DNA of 64,000 nucleotides from positions 32,984,580 through 33,048,579 of the forward strand of contig CM051510.1 in assembly GCA_028015205.1 (NCBI GenBank), in the 5' to 3' direction. The position numbers and the translations under genes were made by a program. Below are positions 1-11,250 of the stretch, in pieces. Position 1 is the first letter of the stretch; every line of letters begins with the position of its first letter. A model generated the notes under the pieces. It saw only the letters and a list, made by a program, of their open reading frames with translations, had not been told where the DNA came from and did no database searches. The DNA is from Mytilisepta virgata. Taxonomy: Eukaryota; Mollusca; Bivalvia; Mytilida; Mytilidae.

Positions 1-39
1 AGTCCGTCGGTCACAGTACAGTTTCCGGACTTATTTCAT

Positions 40-300
40 AAAACGTTAACCAACTGATCTTATTTTTGGTATATGAGCTTTTAACGATGAGTTACAGACC
101 ATATTTGAGCTTCGGGCTGATCGGATAATTATTATGAGAGTTATTGCCCTTGGAAATAGAAATTATTGCCAAAATACTAGTTTCATAATTTTTGGCAAAC
201 CTTTTAACTAATGATCTTATTTTTAGCATGTAGGCTTATAATTATCAGCTACAGATCAAGTTTGAGTTTCAGGCTGATCGGATAATTATTGTGTACTCAT
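40..300 (+). repeat. Diverged two-copy tandem repeat
   Basis: Positions 49-135 and 206-290 are recognisably the same sequence, each with the block GATCTTATTTTT and ending in GCTGATCGGATAATTATT. The period is about 157 bp. Nothing in it looks coding. Confidence 0.7.
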
Positions 301-1160
301 TGCAAACTTAATTTTAGAATTTTTAGAATTTTTTTAGGAATCACTCTGTTGAAACTATAAAATGTATCAAAAATATGTATAAATATATATGAAACGCTTT
401 GATCACAAAATCAATTCCTTGTAGATCCCTTTTAAAATGAAATCTATCAACTTGAATTTGCCAATAAAAAAAAACGATAACAGAAAGAAATATGTCAGTG
501 TAGTTTGCTTTGCAATAACCACCGATACGAAATTACCCGCCTTCAATGACATTTTTTTTGCCACTATTAGCACATAGATACAAATTTCTAAGGTTATGTT
601 TTTTTGGTTTGAAAAAAATCACTATAAGATTCTGGTATGAAACTACTTAGCCAATTGGAACCTATGAGCGAATTCAAACCTCAATCGATAGAAATGGTGC
701 ATAGATGCATCTCTATCAGAATTGTAAGCATTACCTATATTTCCAACCCAGATGATCATAGTAAAATAAGTATTCTGTTTTAAATTTGGAAATAAAATCC
801 AGTTGAGTGATACAGGCTTCTGCTATGCTCTACCTTTTCTGTAGGCTTTATGGTCTAATAAATTCTGGTTAGAAAGAAGGTGCTCGTTTTTATAACAGGG
901 AATTACGACATCATTAAGCATTAAGCATTGATGTTTATTTTTAGCGGTTGGCTTACCAAATGAACTTTTCCATTTCCAAGCAGTGAACAAATAAAACAAT
1001 TTTATAATTGTATAACATGTTGATAATTACAATGAACCTAATGAATTCATCGTATTTGATATTCAGGTGATTTATTTGCTTTTATTAAAAAGATACAAAT
1101 ATATTTGCAAAGTTTAACTCATACTTATTCTGGATAACCTACTTTTCTATGTGTTTTAAG
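301..1160. other. Intron or flanking sequence, nothing recognised
   Basis: AT-rich sequence in front of the first recognisable exon. It contains no long open frame, promoter or known repeat that I can identify. It is presumably intron of the gene whose exon starts at 1161. Confidence 0.4.
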
Positions 1161-1331
1161 CAAACTGAAGAAGACACGAAAGAATTAAAGAAAGAAGTTT
1201 CTTCAGATGTCAAATCTGAGTTAAAAGAAATAAAAGATCAAATGACTCAAGCACAATCTACTGTAATAACCATGAGAGACGAACAAAACAATATCAGACA
1301 GGATGTTATTGAGTCTAAGGAAGAAATAAAG
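1161..1331 (+). CDS. Exon of the host gene: coiled-coil segment
   Basis: This 171-bp (57-codon) exon is entered in phase 0 after the acceptor TGTGTTTTAAG and left in phase 0 at the donor AAG|GTAATC. The peptide starts QTEEDTKELKKEV and continues as an unbroken, Lys/Glu-rich amphipathic helix with heptad spacing and no proline, so a coiled coil is likely. The next compatible exon lies 21 kb downstream at 22768, which is also entered in phase 0. The intervening intron holds the transposon nest. An ATG lies 12 bp upstream but the splice site is the better reading, because coding character begins at the junction. Upstream exons must lie outside the window. Function unknown. Confidence 0.6.
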
Positions 1332-1856
1332 GTAATCATAATGAATTCAAAGATATATTAAATGACTGTAGTACATCATGTTGTAGGTACAAACACACTC
1401 TGCGCTTATCTTCACCTCTCTGGAATTCCGCATTTCTGACACCGGAATTATATTATGACCAGGCGCTTCATTGATCCTGCCCTAAGCTTTTAGTTTGTGA
1501 ACCAGAAAAACAGACGCCTATCTATAAACAATGGATATTTGATTCGTCAAAGTCTGAAGTATTATTTTTAAGTATGATTCATCCATAATTACATTTTCTA
1601 TGTTTGACAAACACTCTGCAGGATAAATCATTTCATTGCTAAGAAATACAACGCGTATTTTCCTTGGGTATTCGTCCCGCAATATCAAAATATACACACT
1701 ACATTGTACCTGCGTGTTTTTATGCTGTTTCATGTAGCCAAAGAGTTTGATTTCAAATATTTTAATAATTGTTTCGAGTTTTAAGAATCTACATTTGATT
1801 GACTCCACTGGTGGAATATGATGTTTGACAGTAATTCTAAAGGCCCTCTTTAATAT

Positions 1857-2325
1857 AGGGTCGACCCTTGTTATCTCGAAGTCCTTCGAACCGCGAAAAA
1901 AAATTAATATGGACGAAATTCGACTAAAAGGGAGCTCACAAAATTTTCAAGTTACGAAGGGGAGGTAATAAATCTAAAATCTTTGTAGGTGCTAAAAGGA
2001 TAGTTTGCACGTACGTGTACTATAGAGAAATCACTTTAACCAAGTTCAGATACTGATTTAATTAATTTTGAACATTTTTTATTTATAAAAATAATAAAGA
2101 GTTGAAGACAAATTTATTAAAATAGATCAAAATAACTAATTGTTCTGCAAGGTGATATTTTGATAAAAATTATTCCACATAAAGAATAGAATTTTCGTTG
2201 TTTTTATAATTTTGGACTCAAAATTTAGTTCGAGATAGAAGAAAATTCGACTAAAAATGAGTAAAAATACATATATTTGCAGTGTAAAATTTTGGGACCA
2301 CATAATAATTCGACTCATCCGAAGA
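1857..2325 (-). mobile_element. MITE-like element, pogo/Tigger-type ends, copy 1
   Basis: The left end, GGTCGACCCTTGTTATCTCG, resembles the CAGTCGA..CTCGTTAT type of terminal repeat seen in pogo/Tigger DNA transposons. Read on the minus strand it aligns along most of its length with 26175-26662, sharing TAGTCGAATTTTCT, ATCTCGAACT and AACATCACCTTG-like blocks. The distal terminal repeat is eroded near 2300-2325. There is no transposase, so it is non-autonomous. Confidence 0.6.
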
Positions 2326-3414
2326 AATGCTAACGGAATGAAGAAGGGTCCTGAAGTTATCAAGGACGTCCTTCCTACTGAGTTCGGTCGGTGTATAAGT
2401 TGTGTTACCCGCAGTGTTATCATTCCAAACTCGTTTATAAGACACTCAAAATAATACTTGTTGCAGACAAAAACGATGTTATTGGGTCCGCTGGGACAAT
2501 TACATATTTGTCATGGAGGCGAGTCAGGTTTTCAAAAACCTAAGGGTCTTTAAAGATGGATGTAGCTATAGTGCTCATACATCCTCGGAGGTTTTTAATT
2601 CAGACCTTTATCATTGACCTAATAGCTTTCCCCAACTCTGAAAGTGTGTCAGCAGGTACCTGTTCCTTGGGAGTCCATTTTCTGCATAGTTCTCAACAGA
2701 ATCCATTAGCAAATTGAAATGATATTTCTAATTAATTGGCTGAGGGTCCCCATATTTGGGACCTTTAGCTAGCATATTTGTTAGATTAAGATCTACATTT
2801 GGTATGAAAAATCATAAAAAAATAAGTGAATACGATGCAATAAGGTTTCTCTACTGATTTTGTGCTCAAATACCATATTGTCAATTTTTATGTATACTTT
2901 TCATACATGCAAAGAAATACATACCTTCATGACTAACCTTTTAAGATATTTGACACTGTTTTCGATATATTTGAACCAAAAACCCTCAATTCGTTATTTC
3001 GCAAGACTTTCACAAATCACCGGAAGTAATTTCATAACGAAAAAATGACTTCACCGGGTATTTTGAAAAATCTACCCAAATACATAGATATAATTCTCTG
3101 ATGAATATCTGGTTGCAAAAAGTAATCGACTAATAAGGAAAATATGCAAATTTAGACCAAAGAAGGAATATTGATAATTATTTGTTAACTTTAGATGCAT
3201 GTACTGGGAAAAAAATCCTCTACTGAATTTTTCACATTTAAGTATAAATGTCTTGAAATAATGGTCATCTTTGTGCAAAAGAAACAATCTCATATTTTAG
3301 GATATTACGACGTCACAATAAGTATCTCTTAGCGACGTCATTACCTTCCCCTGCTGCTGTATCGTATTCCCTTAAAAATAAATTATAATAGATATGACCT
3401 TACACAATTTGCTG
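2326..3414. other. Unassigned intronic sequence
   Basis: No recognisable gene or repeat. Short open frames (for example 2860-3048) have no supporting splice or compositional signal. Confidence 0.4.
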
Positions 3415-4110
3415 GTTGCATTGTTGAAAAGAGTGATGCACAAGAAAAGGAAGACTTAAATTTTCTTTATTTTGATAGGAAAGTTGAACAACAAAACGAT
3501 AAAGACATTTTCATAATTAGAGATCTCTTATTCAAATCTCCAGAAAATAATAAAGTTCAAAATAAATTTATGCTAATTGATGATGTAGTTTATTATTATT
3601 TAAGATCCAGATAATGAACATACTCTTAGGTTTCGTATACTAAAACATTTAAAAGAAGCAGTTGTAACTGAATATGGGAATTAATGAAACTTGTGACAAT
3701 TTAAAACAAAAATGCTTATGGCCAAGAATGTTCTAAGATATTTATAATTATGTCTCAACTTGTGTTACTTGTCAACAAAGAAGTTTATAGGAAATTAAAA
3801 CCAACTTTTTTAGAAAACTGATAGACCACCATATCCTTTTGCTAAAGTAGGATTAGACTTAGCTGGAATTTTCCCAACTACTTTGTCTGGTAACAAATAC
3901 ATTGTCACTTTCAAATATTTATACATTGGATTTCCTGTTCTTGATAAAACCTCTGATCAAATTTGTCATCCTATGATTGAAGAAATTTTTCCTAGAGGGG
4001 GCCAAAGTTTAGAATGATGAAGGTTCCGAAAACATATATAGAAAAGTTGAGGAAACATTAGAAATTTTAAATAAATTTGACTGATTGAGGATGAATGAGT
4101 TGTCTTGACG
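3415..4110 (+). pseudogene. LTR-retrotransposon integrase remnant, N-terminal half
   Basis: Translation in shifting frames gives pieces of a retroviral-type integrase: a degraded zinc-binding region with STCVTCQQR near 3752-3780, then VGLDLAG.FPTT.SGNKYIVTF near 3847-3915, which includes the first catalytic Asp. Several stops and frameshifts break it, so it is dead. The family is Ty3/gypsy-like by the order of motifs. The continuation of the same kind of pol gene appears at 10690-11250, beyond the inserted LINE, but the segment carrying the other two catalytic residues is missing. I could not see LTRs belonging to it. Confidence 0.7.
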
Positions 4111-4747
4111 TCTAGGTCGATATTTTGTTTAAATGCTGGTATTATTGATGAGTTAACTCAAACGTTCTGAATCCGGCATGTTTCAATATTTCGTCATTCG
4201 TCCCCACTTCCGGTAAGGAACCAGACTATATTTTAAACTTTTTCGGTCTTGAATGTTCCATAAATTTATTACTTCCTTGATTATTTTGCATTAGTTAAAA
4301 TAAAGATTTATGACTTTTATCCCTAGTGCTGATAATGAAAATATTTCGAATAAACAATACATCTACAACAGAGTTACATCAGTTAAACATTAAAGTCTGA
4401 AACGGCTCTTTACATGTATTTCTCGGATGGCCCAATTAAGAACAACTCGGAATTTTTTCCTTCACACCTATTTTCAGGTAAAGACGATATACCACCCGCA
4501 AGTGTGTATTGCATCTTCTCTGTCTCCTCTGCCTATTCCCTTTTTCTCTGCAACACCCCACAACCTTCATTGTCAAATTTGATTTGTTTTTTATTTTACA
4601 TCATTTTATGAAAGGAATAAACGCAATATCACAATATCATAGCATAACTGAAAGAAAAAAAAATCATAATAAAGGTTTAGTTGTTGTGGAGAAAAAGTGG
4701 TTTGGGAGAGGGAAAAGATGGTCGGGATGCAACTCTAAATCCGTTCC
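4111..4747. other. Sequence left of the LINE insertion, with target-site copy
   Basis: No coding signal. The last 13 bases (4735-4747, CTAAATCCGTTCC) recur at 10267-10279 and are read as the target-site duplication of the LINE between them. Confidence 0.5.
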
Positions 4748-5042
4748 ATTTTTTTTTGCGCATGTGTAAAGTGGAACGGACGTGTTTTGTACCCACTATG
4801 TGAATATGTGATTTTCAACTTTAAAAAAGGCTTCCTGGGTGACCTGAGTTATGGAATTAATAGATTCTAGGGCTATGTGATCTTATTAGAAATAACTAAC
4901 GTTGGATGTGGCTTTAGAAACAGTGTTTTATTTGCATATCCCTCATTGACAAACGAACACGAAGGTGAAGGTGAAGGTAAACGAGTGCACCCGGAAACTA
5001 GCCGCATGTTATGTTTACAACCCTAATACACATCACGTCTCA

Positions 5043-5618
5043 ATGAAAAATAATGATGTTAAAACACCTGACCAGTCTGTAAATAAAAAACGTACTTGCA
5101 GAGTGTTATCAACTGCATCTCCGGTCAGTTTACAAATCGCTAAAAAATCTAATACTGAACTCGACTCAATCGTGTCAAATATTAATATCCCAGAAATGAG
5201 TTCACCAACAAATACACAACAAACAATGTGCATAAGCGATAATGATATCGCTAAAATTGCCTTAGGTGTGAAACAAATTCTTGTTGACGAAATTAAAGTC
5301 ATGTTCGAAGAAAAAAATAAACCATTGCAAAATGAGATCGAACAAATTAAACAAAAACAAATAGAACTGGAGCTTCGGTATGACGTAGAGGTCAAAGTGC
5401 TTAAGAATCAGGTCGATTTCTTGAAAATGAGGTGCGAAACTCTTGAACAACACAGCCGTAAAAAATGCGTGCGTTTCAGTGGTGTCTCTTACTCAGAACA
5501 TGAAAACACCGACAAAACGGTTATCGACATAGCAAAAAAACTCGGGATAAATTTGCAGTCAAATGATATCGCAATAAGCCACCGCACAGGGAAGAGCACT
5601 CCGAGGCAAATCATTTAA
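5043..5618 (+). pseudogene. LINE ORF1 protein, C-terminally truncated
   Basis: The reading frame is open from about 4965, and the first ATG in frame is at 5043. The product has a polar N-terminus, then a long charged helix around residues 75-135 (KNKPLQNEIEQIKQKQIELE) and the junction LEQHSRKKCVRFSGV. This is followed by a small alpha/beta domain containing DIAKKLGINL and IAISHRTGK. This order is that of LINE ORF1 RNA-binding chaperones: coiled coil, then RRM-like and C-terminal domains. It stops right after TPRQII, where family members normally continue, so the C-terminal domain has been lost. The 860 bp up to the 2A region are non-coding in all frames. Confidence 0.65.
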
Positions 5619-6479
5619 ATCATATAAACAAACGTGTGACTTTTCACCTGAACCCATTTGGTAATTTGAATTTCATATTCCCTTCCATCATTTGATAGCT
5701 ACACTCAATTCTATTAATTTTAGCGTTATGTAATTGTCGTTTTTTTGTATTTTTCACCCATCTTATATTGACCATCCCTTTTTTTCTTTTCCTCTACAAA
5801 TGTACTTTCGGGACCATTGTGTTTGGTTTTTTGTGAATTTTATAAGTACCCTACAGGGTCTAGTGGACTTATTTTCAGGTTGTAATGGTGCTCAAAGTGT
5901 GTGTGTTTTCTTTTTTTCAAAACGTAACCGTAATTTATACACGTTAAATCTCACAGTTCAGAGGAGAGAACAATGTTTATTTCAAAATTTCTTTTAAACA
6001 CCTATCACCTAAGTCCTCTCAAACATTCGACAGATGATTATTTACTTTAAATATTAATAAATCAGTGTACAAGATCACCCGGAGAGCGTATTCCTTCTAA
6101 AAGATTTTTTTTCTCTTTAAATATAATGTATATAGAAAACATGAAATGTTTAAAAACAGTTTTGTGCTTCCTTTCCGTGGTTTATTGTGTCCTGGATACT
6201 TGGCTTACTCAAAGTTTAAACGAAAGAGTACCCCAATCCTCTGTCTTGATTATTATTATTATTGCTATTACCCATTATGTCAATTGACATAAATATCTAT
6301 AGATCGAGGGTGGGGTTATTCTGTTCGAGGTCGACTCGAAAGCCATCACGCAAATCGTTAAACATAAACACAGTTATTTTTACAATACTATTTATCAGAT
6401 ACGGTTTACAAGTCGTTAGTATTGTATTATTGTTTTGTGTTTTTATAAGATAGACAAACTATACAGGATTACATTATGA

Positions 6480-6719
6480 CAATCCGAAGGTTCAGATCTT
6501 GCCTCGCAGAGTTACTCTGGTGCGAGTAAACATCTCCTTCGAGAGTGTAAGTGTTGTATTATTTTCACAACCAAGGTAGCCCTGTTTGTAGTACTCTTAT
6601 TGCTATTATCGGGAGATATTGAATCAAACCCGGGGCCTCTAAGTTTCACTGACACTGACACGGGTTCAGAGAACATCCAATATATTCTCGGGCAATCTTG
6701 TAACATTTTCTTGTGTTAA
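6480..6719 (+). CDS. N-terminal ORF2 segment with 2A ribosome-skipping motif
   Basis: This open frame encodes a Cys-rich stretch, a hydrophobic run (VALFVVLLLLLS) and then GDIESNPGP. The core DIESNPGP lies at 6615-6638 and matches the D-[VI]-E-x-N-P-G-P signature of 2A peptides exactly. In 2A sequences the ribosome fails to form the last Gly-Pro bond and releases the upstream peptide. Such motifs are established at the N-terminus of ORF2 in some trypanosome LINEs and in CR1-like elements of sea urchins and other invertebrates. The frame closes at TAA 6717-6719, and the endonuclease continues in another frame, so a frameshift has separated the two. The hydrophobic run could also act as a signal peptide (inference). 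Confidence 0.75.
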   Translation, partial: QSEGSDLASQSYSGASKHLLRECKCCIIFTTKVALFVVLLLLLSGDIESNPGPLSFTDTDTGSENIQYILGQSCNIFLC

Positions 6720-7281
6720 CGTCCAAAGTGTTCACTCTAAATTAGACATATTGGAAGCAGAGCTTGGGGATAGGGACCTAATCCTGGTCACCGAATCGTG
6801 GTTAAAACCAAATAATTCCAATAAATCGGTCGAGCTAACGTAATTTAAGGAGCCTTACCGCAAAGACAGGGAAGGGGACAGACATGGAGGAGGTGTTATG
6901 ATTTATGTCAAACAAAACATACCTAGTAAACGCCGCGATGATCTTGAAATACAAAGTCTAGAATGTATATGGGTTGAAACAATCGTAAACGGTTCAAAGA
7001 TAGTATTCGGTCTTTTCTATCGACCACCAGACTCTCCTTCATACATATGGGACCATATAAACCAGTCATTTGAAAAGGCTCTCTGCACAGGTATTGATAA
7101 AATTGTAATCTTGGGAGATTTCAATAACAACCTTCTCTCTGGGGGTCATAATAACCTTGGAGATATTCTTTTGCAAAATGGGCTTTATCAGGCAATAGAA
7201 GAGCCGACGTATTTCTGTGAAACTTCCTCTTCATTGCTTGACCCTCTTATTGTAAACAATAAAAACTATATCATGAAGTAA
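6706..7281 (+). pseudogene. LINE ORF2 endonuclease domain (APE-like)
   Basis: Motifs of exonuclease-endonuclease-phosphatase LINE nucleases appear in order: NVQSV.SKLD near the start, LVTESWL (metal-binding Glu), HGGGVMIYV, VFGLFYRPP, ILGDFNNN, and an SLLDPLIV segment at the end where SxLD.I is usual. The catalytic His near the C-terminus is not evident. One in-frame stop at 6841-6843 breaks the domain. In an intact element this domain nicks the target DNA to prime reverse transcription. Confidence 0.75.
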
Positions 7282-8061
7282 GTGAAAACATTCTTGTTGC
7301 AAATACCACTGCCCTGTTAGCGGTATAATAGATGTCCAGAAACCTAAAAATAGAGTCTTTAAGCGCAAAGTATGGGACTTTGAACACGGCAATTATGATC
7401 GATATTGTGAGGAGTTATTTAATGTTGACTGGGATAATCTCATAGTTAACCCAAACTTAGACATTGCCGTCTCTGGGGTTACACAAACAATTTTAGAAGC
7501 TGGCGACAAAAATATTCCAAGTAAAATAATCACGGTCCGGGAAAAAGACCCCCCTTGGATGACTTCTTCCATCAGACGACAAATCAGAAAACGATAACGT
7601 TTACACAAAAGAGCTAAAACCAGAAATTCGCCTGAATCATGGGCCGTTTTCAGAGCAGTTAGGAATGAATGTGTTAACTTAGTAAAACAGGCTAAAATAG
7701 ATTATTTTAACAAACAATGTAGTAGTTTAAACTTACCTACCGATAATTAAAAAGTTGGTGGAAAAAGCTCCGCAATCTAGCAGGAATCCCCTCTACGTCT
7801 TCGAACTATCCCCCGTTATATTTTAACGATACCTACATAGAAAACAACCGGGGAAAGGCAAACACCTTTAACCAATATTTTTGTAATCAATCAAATATCG
7901 ATGATACTCAAGCTCAAATTCCAACCATGAACCCTAATTACGTTACTCAGACCATTGACCACATAACCATAACACAGGACGATGTCTACGACCAGCTCCT
8001 CGCCATAGACATATCAAAGGCAACGGGCCCAGATAGTATTAGTCCAAGGTTTTTGAAATAG

Positions 8062-8822
8062 GCAGCCCGTGAATTGAGCTATCCACTTGCTCGGTTATTC
8101 AATAAGTCTCTGGAACTTAGCACTTTTCCGAGCAATTGGAAAATTGCCATCGTTACCCCGGTTTTCAAAAACGGGTCGCACGAACTCTTCTCTAATTGTA
8201 GACCGATCTCCCTCTTGTCAATTATTTGGAAGATTATGGAAAAATGTGTCTTAAAATATTTCTACAACTTTTTGAAAAATTGTAATATAATAACACCACT
8301 GCAATCTGGCTTTGTGCCTGGAGATAGTACTGTGAACCAATTAGTTGATATCAGAAACGACATTGGTAGGGCGCTGGATTCTTGCAAGGAAGTTTGCGTA
8401 GTCTTTTGTAATATTAGTAAGGCATTCGATCGGGTCTGGCATGAGGGTCTTTTGCATGAACTAGAGAAAATTGGAATCCGTGCGAAATGTTTTTATGGTT
8501 TAAAAGTTATTTATCTGGTAGGAAGCAAAAGGTTGTTATCGATGGGGAACATTCTGACAACATTAGTGTTAAGGCGGGTGTTCCCCAGGGATCAATCTTG
8601 GGACCCATCTTATTTGTAGTATTTATTAATGACATAGTTACTGATATTTCATGTAACATCAGATTATTTGCTGATGATACATCATTATATATAGTTGTTG
8701 AGAACGAGTACGAAACCGCCGACACTTTAAACGCAAACCTCGATAAAATCGACAGATGGTCTAATCAATGCCTTGTAAAGTTTAACGCAAAAAAAAACCG
8801 AGTCGATGACGATATCTCGTAA
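8062..8822 (+). pseudogene. LINE ORF2 reverse transcriptase domain
   Basis: Follows a decayed linker (7282-8061) that still shows KATGPDSISPRFLK just before an in-frame TAG. The domain reads WKIAIVTPVFKNG, NCRPISLLS, LQSGFVPGDST, KAFDRVWH, AGVPQGSILGP and FADDTSLY (8667-8678). In motif A the expected Asp before ISKAFD is Asn (AAT, 8410-8412). That residue is one of the three catalytic aspartates, so the enzyme would be dead even without the frameshifts. The frame changes near 8490, and again within a run of nine A at about 8788-8797, where one A fewer restores the frame. Confidence 0.85.
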
Positions 8823-9818
8823 AATTGTTAAGCCTCATAACCCTCCCGTCTATATGAATGATACAATTATACACGAAGTAGAAACTCACAAACACTTGGG
8901 GTTGATATTTCAAGAAAATGGCTACTGGGATAACGATATAAACTATATTATTGATAAAGCTACTCCAAGTCTAAACATGATGAGGCTCTTAAAGTTTAAA
9001 CTGTCGCGAAATCACCTGGAAACAATTTATAAAAGTTTTATTAGGCCAACACTTGAGGATGCCGACATCGTCTGGGACAACATGCCTTTGTATCTCAAAA
9101 ATAGACTAGAGAACCTACAAATTGAAGCGGCTCGAATAGTAACAGGAGCTACAAAGTTCTGCTCTAAACAGGAAATATACACTGACACAGGTTGGGAACC
9201 ACTTGCGGAAAGGAGAGTTAAGCATAACATCATCAAATTTCACGAAATGTTTCATGGACAATCGCCGAACTATCTAAGCAGTCTTGTTCCTCAACAACTT
9301 CACGAAATTCATAACTATAATACGCGTAGTTCACAAAATATTCAGGGCATTATCTGCAGAACCAATTTTTATAAAAATTCTTTTCTTCATCTGTTATTGA
9401 AAAATGGAATACACTGCCACTAGAAATTAAATCCAACCCGTCTAAAATTGCCCTTAAATATTTTTTGAATCGTTATATCAGGAAATCCCCTTCGATTTAC
9501 AATTATGGATGTAGAAAAAGTCAGATACTTCATGCCAGACACCGAATGAATTGTAGTATTCTAAACGATCATCTTTTTCAGCGAAGCGTCGTCTTATCAA
9601 ATCAGTGTGCACGCGAACAAATTAAGAGCACCAAACATTTCCTATTAGATTGTGTTATCTATAGACACGTGCGAGAACGAACAATCGGAACATTGCCAAG
9701 AAACATCCCCCTACAAGTACTATTGTCGGGCTCCGAATTATTAAGTGTAGAAGAAAATCAAAATATTTTCGATAAAGTTTATACATTTATTATTGACACT
9801 GGAAGGTTCGGTTTGTAG
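8806..9818 (+). pseudogene. LINE ORF2 thumb and C-terminal domain
   Basis: Continues ORF2 in the corrected frame: HLGLIFQENGYW, the thumb segment IYKSFIRPTLEDADIVWDN, then GWEPLAERR. After a further frameshift near 9410 comes LPLEIKS, then the 9465-9818 frame with HARHRMNCSILNDHLF and a Cys/His module ending KHFLLDC. In related elements the module is a CCHC zinc knuckle. Here the first Cys pair is reduced to a single Cys (CAREQ), so it is degraded. Stop at 9818. Confidence 0.75.
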
Positions 9819-10266
9819 TGTGTATGTTGAATAGCTGCAGCACATACCCTGGGTCACTGTTGCTGTAACTCTTCAAACCAACTACTCTGCAGACCGTATT
9901 TCCTGGATACTAACCAACAAGCTTCCGTAGACCCCCTCCCCATTTTGTGTTTTTTTGTTTTTGTTTTTGTTTTTATCATAAACCCTTAATAATCAGTGGT
10001 TGTAAGGTTGACAACTTGATCATGGCTGAGGTCCAGGACTGGTAGGTCACGGAGGGATAAACAAACAGATGGTCGCAATTTTCATCTGAATCATATCAAC
10101 ATACATGTATTCTATAGTTTTTAATATTTCAATCTATACAAAGTTCCTTATTGTCATTTTTTTAGGGACACATATTTATATAAGTTGTTTCTGAATCCCT
10201 GTATTTTCACATTTTGTATCATATATTATTGTAAACACATGCATACTTGAATAAATATTGTTTAAA
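9819..10266 (+). other. LINE 3' UTR
   Basis: Non-coding tail of the LINE, with a TTTTTG-rich run at 9950-9975 and AATAAA at about 10250, ending at the target-site copy at 10267. Confidence 0.6.
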
Positions 10267-10689
10267 CTAAATCCGTTCCTCGTATACTGTGTCAATCGAC
10301 GAAATTTCAACATTTAATTTCTGCTATAAATGATGGGGAAAAATTGAGAATGAAATTCGAGGGATGTTAGAGAAAAAAAGGGGTGCAACACACTAAATCC
10401 ATTCTTCAGGTGCCTGTGCGATATACTATAAATTATGCTTTATTCAAGGGCTAGACAGGGGTAGAGAAGGGTGCAAGAGAGGAGATATACACATTCTGAC
10501 TTCTTAACCATTTAGATGGCGATCTTACTTTATCTCAAATCGATAGATATATCAAACATGATAACATGTAATTTTCACACATTGCTGTATAAGATAGAAA
10601 AATCTCACCCTACGAAAATGGTGAAATTTCCATTTGAAAGGATATAAGAAAATATATTCCATCTTTTTCGGATAACCTTGCTTGCATAG

Positions 10690-11250
10690 ATAGTTTCCTA
10701 GTTGATAAAATGTAATATTTTAAAACCTAAAAGAAGATATCTTGGTGAAGATCAACACCGTATATCGCTTTAAAATGCCAAAGTAGCAAATTTTCAAATA
10801 GGTGACACTGTATGCTAAAAGAATAATCACAAATCAACTAAATGACAAAATAATTGGGAACCGTATTATCATACAGATACCTCCTATTACATTTATAACT
10901 AGGAGTAAATTAGATAATATTTCTACTATATCTTATGCAGAACATTTACGTTTGGCTAATGTAGAATTGATAATTCCTCGAAAATAAGGAGGAAATCTCC
11001 GTAAACCCTCTTATGTTGTATCTCCAGAAACTGAATCTGATAACGGATCTGATAATGAAACAGCTTTGCCTAAAATTGTTATAAAATATCGTACGGCACA
11101 AAATAATAGTTCTTCTAAAGAAGATATCTCGTTAGCTGAATTGTCTAAAAGGTTTAAACAACAAACAGTTATGAAGAAAAGGCAAAATCAAAATCTCTCA
11201 ATTTCATCTGAAGAAGAAAAAAGAGTTCGAAATTTCAATATCTGACCATG
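10690..11250 (+). pseudogene. LTR-retrotransposon pol remnant, C-terminal half
   Basis: Pieces of the integrase C-terminal region: NILKPKRRYLGEDQH (about 10711-10756), FQIGDTVYAKR (about 10793-10825), PPITFITRSKLD and YAEHLRLANVE (10880-10970). An acidic tail follows (SPETESDNGSDNE and EDISLAELSKRF). The order fits the end of the integrase whose start lies at 3415-4110. The central catalytic segment is absent and the LINE sits between the two halves. Stops at 10985 and elsewhere show decay. Confidence 0.65.

Larger units (their letters stand above)
4748..10266 (+). mobile_element. APE-type non-LTR retrotransposon (LINE), decayed, with 2A motif
   Basis: A 5.5-kb element flanked by the exact 13-bp direct repeat CTAAATCCGTTCC (4735-4747 and 10267-10279). 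It contains, in order, a coiled-coil ORF1, a 2A-like motif, an apurinic-type endonuclease, reverse transcriptase with FADD, and a C-terminal domain. It ends in a 3' UTR with AATAAA at about 10250. The reverse transcriptase wording (PVFKNG, SGFVPG, AGVPQGSILGP, FADDTSLY) fits the CR1/L2/jockey-like group. The clade is not resolved here. Stops and frameshifts in ORF2 and a changed catalytic residue show it is inactive. Confidence 0.8.

Noticed and set aside
5033..5395. 120-codon minus-strand frame rich in Ser and Cys
   Set aside because: Shadow of the LINE ORF1 coiled coil on the opposite strand.
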